From NCBI GenBank assembly GCA_028713595.1, contig JAQTNZ010000125.1, positions 1-7,251 of the forward strand: DNA of 7,251 bases. The letters are read 5' to 3'. The DNA is from Methylovulum sp. (GTDB lineage Bacteria > Pseudomonadota > Gammaproteobacteria > Methylococcales > Methylomonadaceae). The translations under genes were made by a program, and so were the position numbers. Of the stretch, positions 1 to 6,623 are shown one piece after another; within the stretch, counting starts at the first letter, position 1, and each line of letters starts with the position of its first letter. The notes beneath the pieces were generated by a model. That model worked only from the letters and a program-made list of their open reading frames with translations, was not told the DNA's origin and searched no databases.

Positions 1-623
1 TGCATCCGTCCTGCCCGATGAGTCCGCTCTTGTACGGTTATCTGATCGGGCAAGGGTTCCGCCGTAGTGGCGATGATGTCTACAAGCCCGATTGCCGGCA
101 TTGTGCCGCCTGCCTGTCCGCCCGTTTGCCGGTGCTGGATTTTAAGCCCAGCCGCAGCCAAAAACGCTGTTTGGAGCGTAACCGTGAGACCCAAGTGCAG
201 GTCAAGCCAGCGGTGTTTGAACAGGCGCATTATGACTTGTATTTGCGTTATCAGGATGTACGGCATTCGGGTGGTGATATGGCCCGATCCGGCCCTGAAG
301 AATATATGGGTTTTTTGGGCAGTTCTTGGAGCGACACCTTGTTTGTGGAATTTTCAATCCAAGGCCGCTTAGCCGCGTTGGCCGTGGTAGACCAGATGGA
401 AAATGCGTGGTCGGCGGTGTACACGTTTTTTGATCCCGATTTTGCCGAGTACAGCCCTGGGGTTTATGCGGTGTTATGGCAAATAGAACAGGCTAAACTG
501 ACGGGGCGGGAGTTTTTATACTTGGGCTTTTGGATTCAGGCGTGTAAGAAAATGGCCTATAAAAGCCAGTATCAGCCTATGCAGTGTTTGCTTGACAAAC
601 ATTGGACGCAAATGCCCTGTTAA
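1..623 (+). CDS. bpt: Aspartate/glutamate leucyltransferase (Bpt), 5' partial
   Basis: The visible part is 206 residues, and the frame stays open to the left edge (first full codon at base 3), so the ATG at 18 is internal. Homologues have some 35-40 more residues at the N-terminus. The enzyme transfers leucine from Leu-tRNA to proteins that begin with Asp or Glu, making an N-degron for ClpS/ClpAP in the cytosol. Family hallmarks seen: GFRRSGDDVYKPDC near the left edge, followed by a CxxCxxC cluster (CRHCAAC), the basic block PSRSQKRCLERN, SAVYTFFDPDF in the middle, and YLGFWIQACKKMAYKSQYQP near the end. The last motif matches the conserved YLGYWI..C.KM.YK....P block of the ATE/Bpt C-terminal domain. 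The gene lies just upstream of infA, as in many gammaproteobacteria, where aat often precedes it. The arginyltransferase (Ate) label is an older name for the same family; leucyl specificity is inferred from the bacterial branch and is not visible in the sequence. Confidence 0.93.
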   Translation, partial: HPSCPMSPLLYGYLIGQGFRRSGDDVYKPDCRHCAACLSARLPVLDFKPSRSQKRCLERNRETQVQVKPAVFEQAHYDLYLRYQDVRHSGGDMARSGPEEYMGFLGSSWSDTLFVEFSIQGRLAALAVVDQMENAWSAVYTFFDPDFAEYSPGVYAVLWQIEQAKLTGREFLYLGFWIQACKKMAYKSQYQPMQCLLDKHWTQMPC

Positions 624-656
624 GGGCCGATGTCATTTTAATGCCACACACTTCTA

Positions 657-683
657 TTGTTAACGCCCCGCTTATGGTACAAT
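657..683 (+). promoter_or_regulatory. Putative infA promoter with extended -10
   Basis: A good -10 hexamer TACAAT at 678-683 is directly preceded by TGG (675-677), which fits the extended -10 pattern TGn. A weak -35 (TTGTTA, 657-662) sits 15 bp upstream, a short spacer that an extended -10 could compensate for. Transcription would start near 690 and leave a leader of about 20 nt before infA. Predicted by eye only. Confidence 0.5.
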
Positions 684-693
684 GGGCGTTTTT
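662..693 (+). terminator. Terminator-like hairpin overlapping the infA promoter
   Basis: AACGCCC (662-668) pairs perfectly with GGGCGTT (684-690) across a 15-nt loop, and the right arm runs into TTTTT (689-693). Read-through RNA from bpt could form this 7-bp stem plus short U-tract and stop. Transcripts from the infA promoter would start at or after the right arm and escape it. The long loop and short U-tract make it a weak candidate. Confidence 0.4.
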
Positions 694-698
694 AAAAT

Positions 699-706
699 AG
701 AGGTGA
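699..706 (+). promoter_or_regulatory. Ribosome binding site that sets the infA start
   Basis: AGAGGTGA lies 5 nt before the ATG at 712. This strong Shine-Dalgarno sequence selects 712 over the in-frame ATG at 682, which overlaps the -10 hexamer and would add a tail not found in IF-1 proteins. Confidence 0.85.
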
Positions 707-711
707 TAATC

Positions 712-930
712 ATGGCTAAAGAAGATCAAATTGAAATGGAAGGCAAAGTCATAGACACGCTGCCCAATACTATGTTTCGTGTGCAATTGGAAAACGGGCA
801 TATCGTCACTGCGCATATTTCCGGCAAAATGCGTAAGCACTATATCCGCATCCTGACAGGCGACAGCGTCAAGGTCGAAATGACCCCTTACGATTTGTCA
901 AAAGGCCGCATTTCTTTCCGTATGCGCTAA
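712..930 (+). CDS. infA: Translation initiation factor IF-1
   Basis: The product has 72 residues, exactly the length of E. coli IF-1. IF-1 binds the A site of the 30S subunit and works with IF-2 and IF-3 to ensure correct initiation. The protein is a single S1/OB-fold. Near-invariant stretches are visible: MAKED at the start, TLPNTMFRV (17-25), ENGH (27-30), [19 protein letters not shown] (33-51) and [13 protein letters not shown] (58-70). The start is set by an excellent ribosome binding site, and a compact promoter precedes it, so infA is probably transcribed on its own. It is convergent with clpA, with 32 bp between the stop codons. The placement beside clpA/clpS and an aminoacyl-transferase gene is conserved in gammaproteobacteria. 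Nothing in it looks unusual. Confidence 0.98.
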   Translation: MAKEDQIEMEGKVIDTLPNTMFRVQLENGHIVTAHISGKMRKHYIRILTGDSVKVEMTPYDLSKGRISFRMR

Positions 931-949
931 TCCCTCTAGGGAGTAGCGC
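924..949. terminator. Hairpin between convergent infA and clpA
   Basis: GCGCTA (924-929) pairs with TAGCGC (944-949). Inside it, TCCCT (931-935) pairs with AGGGA (938-942), with one A/G mismatch between the stems. The hairpin includes the infA stop codon and sits between two convergent genes, so a bidirectional stop or 3'-end stabilising structure is likely. No U-tract follows on either strand, so intrinsic termination is doubtful. Confidence 0.4.
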
Positions 950-962
950 GTCCGTGGCCTAT

Positions 963-3233
963 TTAGCTGTCTTCCGACACCATCAGCTCTTTGCCTTCTA
1001 TGGCGAAGCCTAGTTGGTTGTTTTCCATATAAATGGTGACATGACCGCCGTTTGCCAGCTTGCCGAACAGCAAATCATTTGCCAGAGGCTTTTTAATCTT
1101 TTCCTGTATTAACCGCGCCATAGGTCTTGCCCCCATTTTGGGGTCGCAACCATTTTCAGCCAGCCATAAACGCGCCTCAGCCGTCAAGGTCAAGGTGACT
1201 TGTTTATCCGCCAGCAAGGCTTCCAGTTCAAAGATAAATTTATCAACCACATGCCCCACAATGGCAATGTCCAGCGGTTTGAACTGGATAATGGCATCTA
1301 AGCGGTTGCGGAACTCAGGCGAAAAGCCTTTTTCAATGACTTTCAGGCTGTCGCTGGTATGGTCTTGATGGGTAAAACCGATGGACGCACGGCTGCCTTC
1401 TTCCGCCCCCGCGTTGGTGGTCATCACTAAGATGATGTTACGGAAATCCGCTTTGCGCCCGTTATTGTCGGTCAAAGAGCCATGATCCATCACTTGCAAT
1501 AACAGGTTGAACACATCGGGATGGGCTTTTTCCAGTTCATCCAGCAACAGCACCGCATGGGGGTGTTTGGTCACTTGTTCGGTCAGCAAGCCACCTTGGT
1601 CGAAGCCAATATAACCAGGAGGCGCACCAATCAAGCGCGACACGGTATGGCGTTCCATATACTCGGACATATCCAAGCGGATCAGTTCCACTCCCAGCAC
1701 TTTGGCCAATTGCCGGGTGACTTCAGTTTTGCCCACCCCAGTAGGGCCTGCAAACAGAAACGAACCGATGGTTTTTTGGCTGTCGCGCAAACCGGCCCGT
1801 GACAGCTTAATCGCCGAAGCCAAGGCGGCAATGGCCTCATCTTGCCCAAACACCAACATTTTAAGGTTCTTTTCCAGATTCGCCAGTTTCTCGACATCAT
1901 TTGAAGACACCGATTTGGCGGGGACACGGGCGATTTTCGAGACAATTTCTTCTATTTCCGCGACATCAATCAATTGCTTGCGCTCGGCTTCGGCGGTCAT
2001 GCGCTGTTTGGCGCCCGCTTCGTCAATCACATCGATGGCTTTATCAGGCAAATGACGGTCGGTGATGTAGCGGTCTGATAATTCGGCGGCTAAACGTAAG
2101 GCATCGGGCGAGTATTTCACGTCATGATGCTCTTCAAACCGCGATTTCAGGCCTTTTAAAATTAGAATGGTGTCGGCGACCGAGGGTTCTGAAATGTCCA
2201 CTTTTTGGAAACGGCGGGCGAGGGCGTGGTCTTTCTCAAACACGCCACGATATTCTTGGTAAGTGGTCGAGCCGATGCAGCGCAACTGGCCTGCCGCCAG
2301 CGCGGGTTTGATAAGATTGGACGCGTCCATGACCCCGCCGGAGGCGGAACCGGCACCGATGATGGTGTGGATTTCGTCAATGAACAAAATCGAGTTCGGT
2401 TCTTTTTTCAGTTGGTTCATCAAGGATTTCAGGCGTTTTTCAAAGTCGCCACGATATTTGGTGCCCGCCACCAAAGCGCCCAAATCCAGCGAATAAATCA
2501 CGCTTTTTAGCAGTACATCCGGCACATCCTCTTCAACGATTTTTTTCGCCAAGCCTTCGGCGATGGCGGTTTTACCAACGCCCGCCTCGCCCACTAACAG
2601 CGGGTTGTTTTTACGGCGGCGGCACAGTGTTTGGATAGTGCGCTCAAGTTCCAGTTCGCGGCCAATTAACGGGTCAATCCGGCCTTTAAGAGCTTCTTCG
2701 TTAAGGTTGGTCGCGTACCTTTCCAGCGGGCTGCCGGATTCGTTTTCTGGGTTGCCGTTGTCGGGGTTGTGGTCAGCATTGTTTTCGGGGTTGTGCTGGT
2801 CGATTTTGGAAATGCCGTGAGACAGGTAGTTGACCACATCCAAGCGGGAAATGTCCTGTTTGTTCAGCAAGTACACCGCATGGGAGTCCTGTTCGCTGAA
2901 CAGGGCGACAAAGAGGTTGGCACCGGTGACTTCTTTTTTGTCAGAGGCTTGGACATGGAAGACCGCCCGTTGCAAAACGCGTTGGAAGCCTAGCGTTGGT
3001 TGGGTGTCGCGTTGGATGCCCGGTGGGATCAAGGACATGGTCTCGTCAATGAATTTGCCCAATTGGCCGCGCAACAGCGGTATGTTACAGCCACAGGCTT
3101 TCATGATGGCTTCCGCCGAGGTGTTGTCCAGCAACGCCAGCAATAGGTGTTCGACCGTGATAAATTCATGGCGTTTATCATGAGCATTCTTAAACGCATT
3201 ATTTAACGTAATTTCAAGTTCTTTACTTAACAT
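963..3233 (-). CDS. clpA: ATP-dependent Clp protease ATP-binding subunit ClpA
   Basis: The protein has 756 residues, close to E. coli ClpA (758). It is the hexameric AAA+ unfoldase that feeds substrates, including those delivered by ClpS, into ClpP; clpP is not in the window. The Clp N-domain spans about 1-143 (HEFITVEHLLLAL at 22-34), followed by an Asn/Pro-rich linker (about 144-170). D1 has Walker A GEAGVGKT (215-222), Walker B LFIDE (283-287) and the arginine-finger region ARRF (339-342). D2 has Walker A GPTGVGKT (496-503), Walker B LLLDE (562-566), arginines R642/R644 and sensor-2 GAR (701-703). The ClpP-docking loop is IGF at 618-620. Start: the CAT at 3231-3233 gives MLSKELEITL, matching ClpA N-termini, with an AGGAG ribosome binding site. 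The frame is open further upstream but that part lies inside clpS. It forms an operon with clpS, 10 nt apart, and is convergent to infA. Confidence 0.98.
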   Translation of the reverse strand: MLSKELEITLNNAFKNAHDKRHEFITVEHLLLALLDNTSAEAIMKACGCNIPLLRGQLGKFIDETMSLIPPGIQRDTQPTLGFQRVLQRAVFHVQASDKKEVTGANLFVALFSEQDSHAVYLLNKQDISRLDVVNYLSHGISKIDQHNPENNADHNPDNGNPENESGSPLERYATNLNEEALKGRIDPLIGRELELERTIQTLCRRRKNNPLLVGEAGVGKTAIAEGLAKKIVEEDVPDVLLKSVIYSLDLGALVAGTKYRGDFEKRLKSLMNQLKKEPNSILFIDEIHTIIGAGSASGGVMDASNLIKPALAAGQLRCIGSTTYQEYRGVFEKDHALARRFQKVDISEPSVADTILILKGLKSRFEEHHDVKYSPDALRLAAELSDRYITDRHLPDKAIDVIDEAGAKQRMTAEAERKQLIDVAEIEEIVSKIARVPAKSVSSNDVEKLANLEKNLKMLVFGQDEAIAALASAIKLSRAGLRDSQKTIGSFLFAGPTGVGKTEVTRQLAKVLGVELIRLDMSEYMERHTVSRLIGAPPGYIGFDQGGLLTEQVTKHPHAVLLLDELEKAHPDVFNLLLQVMDHGSLTDNNGRKADFRNIILVMTTNAGAEEGSRASIGFTHQDHTSDSLKVIEKGFSPEFRNRLDAIIQFKPLDIAIVGHVVDKFIFELEALLADKQVTLTLTAEARLWLAENGCDPKMGARPMARLIQEKIKKPLANDLLFGKLANGGHVTIYMENNQLGFAIEGKELMVSEDS

Positions 3234-3239
3234 AAAATG

Positions 3240-3244
3240 CTCCT
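3240..3244 (-). promoter_or_regulatory. clpA ribosome binding site overlapping the clpS stop
   Basis: On the minus strand AGGAG lies 6 nt before the clpA ATG and shares one base with the clpS stop codon (3244-3246). This decides the clpA start and suggests translational coupling between adaptor and unfoldase. Confidence 0.8.
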
Positions 3245-3564
3245 TACACGACTTCCATCGAACACAACAACGGATGTTGGTGCTCGCGCGAATATTCATT
3301 GACGATAGCCACCTTGGTTTCGGCGACATCTTTGGTATACGTTCCGCAAACGCCAACCCCTTGCGTATGTATTTGCAACATCACTTGTGTTGCCAATTCT
3401 TCTGACATGCCAAAAAAATCCATCAACACCTCAATGACAAAATCCATCGGTGTAAAATCATCATTCAGCAGAATGACTTTGTATAGCGGTGGCCTTTGTA
3501 ATTTGGGCTTGGCTTCCTGGACAGCCAAGTCATCATCATTATCGAACGGATTTAAATCGGACAT
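3244..3564 (-). CDS. clpS: ATP-dependent Clp protease adaptor ClpS
   Basis: This 106-residue cytosolic adaptor binds N-terminal Leu, Phe, Tyr or Trp on N-degron substrates and hands them to the ClpA N-domain. The N-terminus is a disordered acidic tail (1-26, with a run of Asp at 8-12). The folded core starts at [18 protein letters not shown] (26-43). The pocket residues fall at the same positions as in E. coli: N34, D35 and D36 bind the alpha-amino group, M40 is the gatekeeper, and H66 lies in MLQIH. The second conserved block, [14 protein letters not shown], spans 71-84. It is the first gene of the clpS-clpA operon. The start at 3562-3564 fits the family length; the upstream ribosome binding site is weak (GGTTA). 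The presence of bpt in the same locus supports a working N-degron pathway. Confidence 0.97.
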   Translation of the reverse strand: MSDLNPFDNDDDLAVQEAKPKLQRPPLYKVILLNDDFTPMDFVIEVLMDFFGMSEELATQVMLQIHTQGVGVCGTYTKDVAETKVAIVNEYSREHQHPLLCSMEVV

Positions 3565-3597
3565 AGTAACCGGCTAAAAAAAGACTCTATGTGTACT

Positions 3598-3626
3598 AAC
3601 ATAATGCTAAGTGTAGAGCATTTCAA
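3598..3626 (-). promoter_or_regulatory. Putative clpS-clpA promoter
   Basis: On the minus strand a TTGAAA -35 (3621-3626) is separated by 17 bp from a TATGTT -10 (3598-3603). Transcription would start near 3590, giving a leader of about 25 nt before the clpS ATG. Both hexamers are imperfect, so this is a by-eye prediction. Confidence 0.35.
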
Positions 3627-3744
3627 GCGTCCATACATAACAAATTATTGTGGCGCAAAGCAATGCGCAAGTATTGGGGCCATCAGCAACAATCTTTAGC
3701 AACACCGGGCCGCTAAATCTAGTAATATATCCGCTTTTATTAAA

Positions 3745-3759
3745 ATGGGAATCCATTGA
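3745..3759 (+). other. Four-codon mini-ORF ending directly before nudJ
   Basis: ATG GGA ATC CAT TGA encodes MGIH, and its stop is immediately followed by the nudJ ATG with no gap. The GGGA inside it is also the best Shine-Dalgarno candidate for nudJ. It could be a coupling leader or pure chance; no ribosome binding site precedes it. Confidence 0.2.
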
Positions 3760-4221
3760 ATGGTTTGGAAACCTCACGTTACCGTTGCCGCCATCATCGA
3801 ACGAGACCAGCGGTTTTTGCTGGTCGAAGAAGAAACGGCACACGGCCTGCAATTTAACCAGCCCGCCGGACATTTTGAAGAAAACGAAGACCTGATTGCC
3901 GCCGTCAAGCGCGAAGTGATGGAAGAAACCGCCTGGCAGTTTGAGCCGGAAGCGATTGTTTCCATACAGCTTTGGCGTCGTAATCCACAGTCTACGACCT
4001 TTCTTAGAATTCTTTTTACCGGGTCTTGCCATAGCCATGACCCGATGCAGCCCTTGGATGCAGGCATTGTCGCCACTCATTGGCTGACCCGTGACCAAAT
4101 AGCCGCACAGGCGCACCGTCTGCGTAGCCCGTTGGTGTTGCTGGGTGTCGATGAATACATGCAAGGCCAGCGCCATCCTTTAGCTTTATTAAAATCATTT
4201 CTCGATCTGGATCATGAGTAA
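3760..4221 (+). CDS. nudJ: Nudix hydrolase / phosphatase NudJ
   Basis: This 153-residue Nudix protein matches E. coli NudJ (YmfB). That enzyme hydrolyses nucleoside tri- and diphosphates and hydroxymethylpyrimidine pyrophosphate, releasing phosphate. The start [13 protein letters not shown] matches the family (E. coli MFKPHVTVA). The QPAGHFE entry (34-40) leads into the Nudix box at 37-59: G37, E43 and R51-E52-V53-M54-E55-E56, which supplies the metal-binding glutamates. The usual Gly near the end of the box is Ala (A58). The C-terminal block [21 protein letters not shown] is the NudJ-specific tail and argues against other Nudix subfamilies. The start codon has a modest GGGA ribosome binding site about 9 nt upstream. 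The 3' end overlaps mnmA by 8 nt (ATGAGTAA), as expected for the nudJ-mnmA operon of gammaproteobacteria. The exact substrate cannot be read from the sequence. Confidence 0.92.
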   Translation: MVWKPHVTVAAIIERDQRFLLVEEETAHGLQFNQPAGHFEENEDLIAAVKREVMEETAWQFEPEAIVSIQLWRRNPQSTTFLRILFTGSCHSHDPMQPLDAGIVATHWLTRDQIAAQAHRLRSPLVLLGVDEYMQGQRHPLALLKSFLDLDHE

Positions 4222-5308
4222 ACATATAATCGTCGGCATGTCCGGCGGTGTCGATTCTTCGGTGACAGCGTTGCTGTTATTGGAGCAAGGCCATCAAGTT
4301 TCTGGTTTGTTTATGAAAAACTGGGAAGAAGACGATGGCACCGACTACTGCACGGCCATGCAAGACTTGGCGGATGCACAACAAGTGTGCGACCGCTTGG
4401 GCATCCCGTTAAAAACCGTCAACTTTGCCGCCGAATATTGGGATGAAGTGTTTGAAGTATTTTTGGCGGAATTTGCCGCAGGCCGTACCCCCAATCCTGA
4501 CATTTTGTGTAACAAACACGTCAAATTTAAGGCGTTTTTACATTACGCGATTGACGACTTAGGGGCCGATTACATTGCCACCGGCCATTATGCCCGTGTC
4601 GGGGAACACGATGGGCGGTTTCAGCTCCTCAAAGGCTTAGACCCCAATAAGGAACAAAGTTACTTTTTGTACGCGATGGGGCAAACCGCCTTGTCACGCA
4701 CCTTGTTCCCTATAGGACATCTGCACAAGCCAGAAATTCGCGCCTTAGCAAAAAAAGCCGGATTCGATAACCATAGGAAGAAAGACAGCACAGGGATTTG
4801 TTTTATCGGCGAGCGCAAGTTTAAAGAATTCCTGCAACGCTATTTGCCCAGCCAACCGGGTGAGATGCGCACCCCCGAAGGGCAATTGATCGGCAAACAT
4901 AACGGCCTGATGTATTACACGCTAGGGCAACGCCAAGGCTTAGGCATCGGCGGTGTCAAAGACGCGCCTGATGAGCCGTGGTATGTGCTGGACAAAGAGT
5001 TGGACAATAACGTGCTGGTGGTAGGCCAAGGCCATTACCATCCCCTGATGCTGCATAATACCCTGGAAGCGGGCAATTTGGATTGGTGCAGTGGCTTGCC
5101 AGTGTCCGAACCCCTGCGCTGCGCCGCCAAAACCCGCTATCGCCAAGCCGACCAAGCCTGTCATTTGCAGCCTTTGCCGGATGGGCGTTGTCAGGTGGTG
5201 TTTGACGAACCACAACGGGCGATTACGCCTGGGCAATCGGTGGTGTTCTATCAGGGCGAGGTTTGCTTGGGCGGGGGGATTATTGAGTTGAAATATAATG
5301 AAAATTAA
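4214..5308 (+). CDS. mnmA: tRNA-specific 2-thiouridylase MnmA
   Basis: The 364-residue enzyme catalyses ATP-dependent 2-thiolation of wobble uridine 34 in tRNA-Lys, -Glu and -Gln, taking sulfur from the IscS-Tus relay. The PP-loop ATP pyrophosphatase motif SGGVDSS is at 10-16. [14 protein letters not shown] (92-105) carries the catalytic Cys99, and [13 protein letters not shown] (191-203) carries the second catalytic Cys196; these correspond to E. coli C102 and C199. The [11 protein letters not shown] block (237-247) opens the central domain, and the C-terminal beta-barrel ends normally with [19 protein letters not shown] before a short tail. The gene is intact at both ends. The start overlaps nudJ. 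The stop overlaps the following ATPase gene by 11 nt, in the place where E. coli carries hflD and purB. The last codons AAA TAT AAT GAA AAT are AT-rich and may derive from the junction with the downstream module. Confidence 0.97.
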   Translation: MSKHIIVGMSGGVDSSVTALLLLEQGHQVSGLFMKNWEEDDGTDYCTAMQDLADAQQVCDRLGIPLKTVNFAAEYWDEVFEVFLAEFAAGRTPNPDILCNKHVKFKAFLHYAIDDLGADYIATGHYARVGEHDGRFQLLKGLDPNKEQSYFLYAMGQTALSRTLFPIGHLHKPEIRALAKKAGFDNHRKKDSTGICFIGERKFKEFLQRYLPSQPGEMRTPEGQLIGKHNGLMYYTLGQRQGLGIGGVKDAPDEPWYVLDKELDNNVLVVGQGHYHPLMLHNTLEAGNLDWCSGLPVSEPLRCAAKTRYRQADQACHLQPLPDGRCQVVFDEPQRAITPGQSVVFYQGEVCLGGGIIELKYNEN

Positions 5309-6623
5309 TAAACTGGAGCTTCTTAGCTTTCGTTGTTTCGAAAAAAATGAAATAGTATTATCTGATCGTTTTACTCTGTTGATTGGTGATAACGGTAGCG
5401 GAAAAACGGCTGTTTTAGATGCTTTAGCGATTATTATATATGATTTGCTATGTGAGTTCTCATCGAATGAAATAGGCAATAAAAGTAAGCTTTTGCCTGA
5501 TGATATAAGATATGTAGATCAGGAGATAGGACAGGCATCCTTAAGAGAATCTGATAAAAGTACATCGATTGCTATCGATTGTACGTTAGAAAATAATGAG
5601 TTCAATTGGAAACATGGTAGAGATTCTAACAAGATATTCAGTGTCAATAGAAATTTTCTTGTTGTTCAAAAAAAGAATAGTGTTATCAAGAAATTAATGG
5701 ATCGTTTTTCTAACAAAAACGATTCCAAAAACTTACTTCCTTTAATGGCTTATTACGGTACAGGACGTTTATGGCAACAAATCAAAGCCAAAGATAAAAA
5801 AATTAAAGGCCCCGGTTCGCGTTTTGAAGGGTATCAAAATTGTTTAAATCCAGCGTCCGATCAAAAAAGCTTTTTTAGTTGGTTTAAAACTCAAGAATTG
5901 GCTTCTTTACAGAAACAAGAGCGTCGTCATGCTTTAGAGGCGGTGCGCGAAGCTATTATTAGTATGATTCCCGATGCCAAACGGGCATGGTGGGATATGG
6001 ATTGGGATGAGTTACGGGTTGAAACCGTAGTTCAAGGTAAAAATCAAACAATCCCTTTTCATCTTTTAAGCGATGGCTACCGCAACATGATAGACATGGT
6101 CGCTGCTATTGCCTACCGTATGGCAACGCTTACTCCACAGTTGCAAGCCGATGTTATAAAGCAAACCGAAGGTATCGTGTTAATTGATGAAATTGACCTG
6201 CATTTGCATCCTAAATGGCAACGCCAAGTGGTCGGGCGATTATTGGACACCTTCCCCAAGGTGCAATTTGTCGCCAGTAGCCATTCGCCGTTTATTATCC
6301 AGTCGCTTTATCACCGCGAAGACGTTTTGTTATGGGATTTGGAAAGTAACCAAGCGGTAGCTGTTGACAGCAAAAGCATCGAGGATATTGCCGAAAACCA
6401 ACAAGGCGTGGAAATTCCCCAGCAAAGCCAGCGTTTTTTGGATATGGAGAAAGCTGCTGAAGCCTATTACACGGCACTGAAACAACTGCCGTCCGCCAGT
6501 GAAGACGAAAAACGACGCTTGCGGCAACGGCTGGATGACTTGTTGTTGCCCTATAGCGATGATCCTGCATTTCAGGCGTTTTTAAAGATGGAACGCCAAG
6601 CAGCGGATGGGAATGCTCGGTAA
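5298..6623 (+). CDS. PtuA-like ABC/OLD-type ATPase (AAA family, COG3950-like)
   Basis: This 441-residue ATPase is a putative anti-phage sensor/regulator that would control the HNH nuclease encoded next. It starts with [16 protein letters not shown], the usual RecF/SMC-like opening. Walker A is GDNGSGKT (30-37). A variable insert follows (about 55-145). Then come YYGTGRLW (152-159), seen in COG3950 ATPases, the ABC signature-like LSDGYR (257-262), Walker B IVLIDE (293-298) with the D-loop region DLHLHPKWQ (300-308), and the H-loop SSHSPF (327-332). The C-terminus (about 360-441) is charged and mainly helical, with no Toprim domain, so it is not an OLD nuclease. The start overlaps the mnmA stop by 11 nt with no good ribosome binding site, suggesting coupled translation; the stop shares one base with the HNH start. 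Composition is split: the first ~460 bp are very AT-rich, the rest host-like. Septu (PtuA) or retron-Ec78-type PtuA is the best reading; the exact subfamily is uncertain. Confidence 0.85.
   Translation: MKINKLELLSFRCFEKNEIVLSDRFTLLIGDNGSGKTAVLDALAIIIYDLLCEFSSNEIGNKSKLLPDDIRYVDQEIGQASLRESDKSTSIAIDCTLENNEFNWKHGRDSNKIFSVNRNFLVVQKKNSVIKKLMDRFSNKNDSKNLLPLMAYYGTGRLWQQIKAKDKKIKGPGSRFEGYQNCLNPASDQKSFFSWFKTQELASLQKQERRHALEAVREAIISMIPDAKRAWWDMDWDELRVETVVQGKNQTIPFHLLSDGYRNMIDMVAAIAYRMATLTPQLQADVIKQTEGIVLIDEIDLHLHPKWQRQVVGRLLDTFPKVQFVASSHSPFIIQSLYHREDVLLWDLESNQAVAVDSKSIEDIAENQQGVEIPQQSQRFLDMEKAAEAYYTALKQLPSASEDEKRRLRQRLDDLLLPYSDDPAFQAFLKMERQAADGNAR

Noticed and set aside
682..711. Alternative infA start 10 codons upstream
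   Set aside because: The ATG overlaps the probable -10 hexamer and would lie at or before the transcription start; IF-1 is 72 residues from 712.
3234..3356. Upstream extension of the clpA frame by 41 codons
   Set aside because: It lies inside clpS, lacks a ribosome binding site of its own and does not resemble ClpA N-termini; MLSKELEITL at 3233 with AGGAG upstream is the proper start.
3653..3670. Direct repeat GCGCAA (3653-3658, 3665-3670) in the clpS-nudJ spacer as an operator
   Set aside because: A six-base repeat occurs easily by chance and no promoter could be placed next to it on the plus strand.
3607..4176. Long minus-strand open frame opposite nudJ (189 codons)
   Set aside because: It is antisense to the well-supported nudJ gene, its translation has no recognisable domain and it has no plausible ribosome binding site or conserved motif.
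5294..5299. Perfect TATAAT as a promoter for the ATPase gene
   Set aside because: It overlaps the start codon, so RNA would begin after the ATG at about 5306, no -35 lies at a suitable distance, and no nearby in-frame ATG could replace it.
4940..5479. Minus-strand open frame across the mnmA-ATPase junction (179 codons)
   Set aside because: It is antisense to two strongly supported genes and its low-complexity translation shows no family features.
5298..6623. ATPase as an OLD-family nuclease (Gabija GajA-like)
   Set aside because: The C-terminus after the H-loop has only about 110 residues and no Toprim acidic motifs; the partner is an HNH protein, not a UvrD-like helicase.
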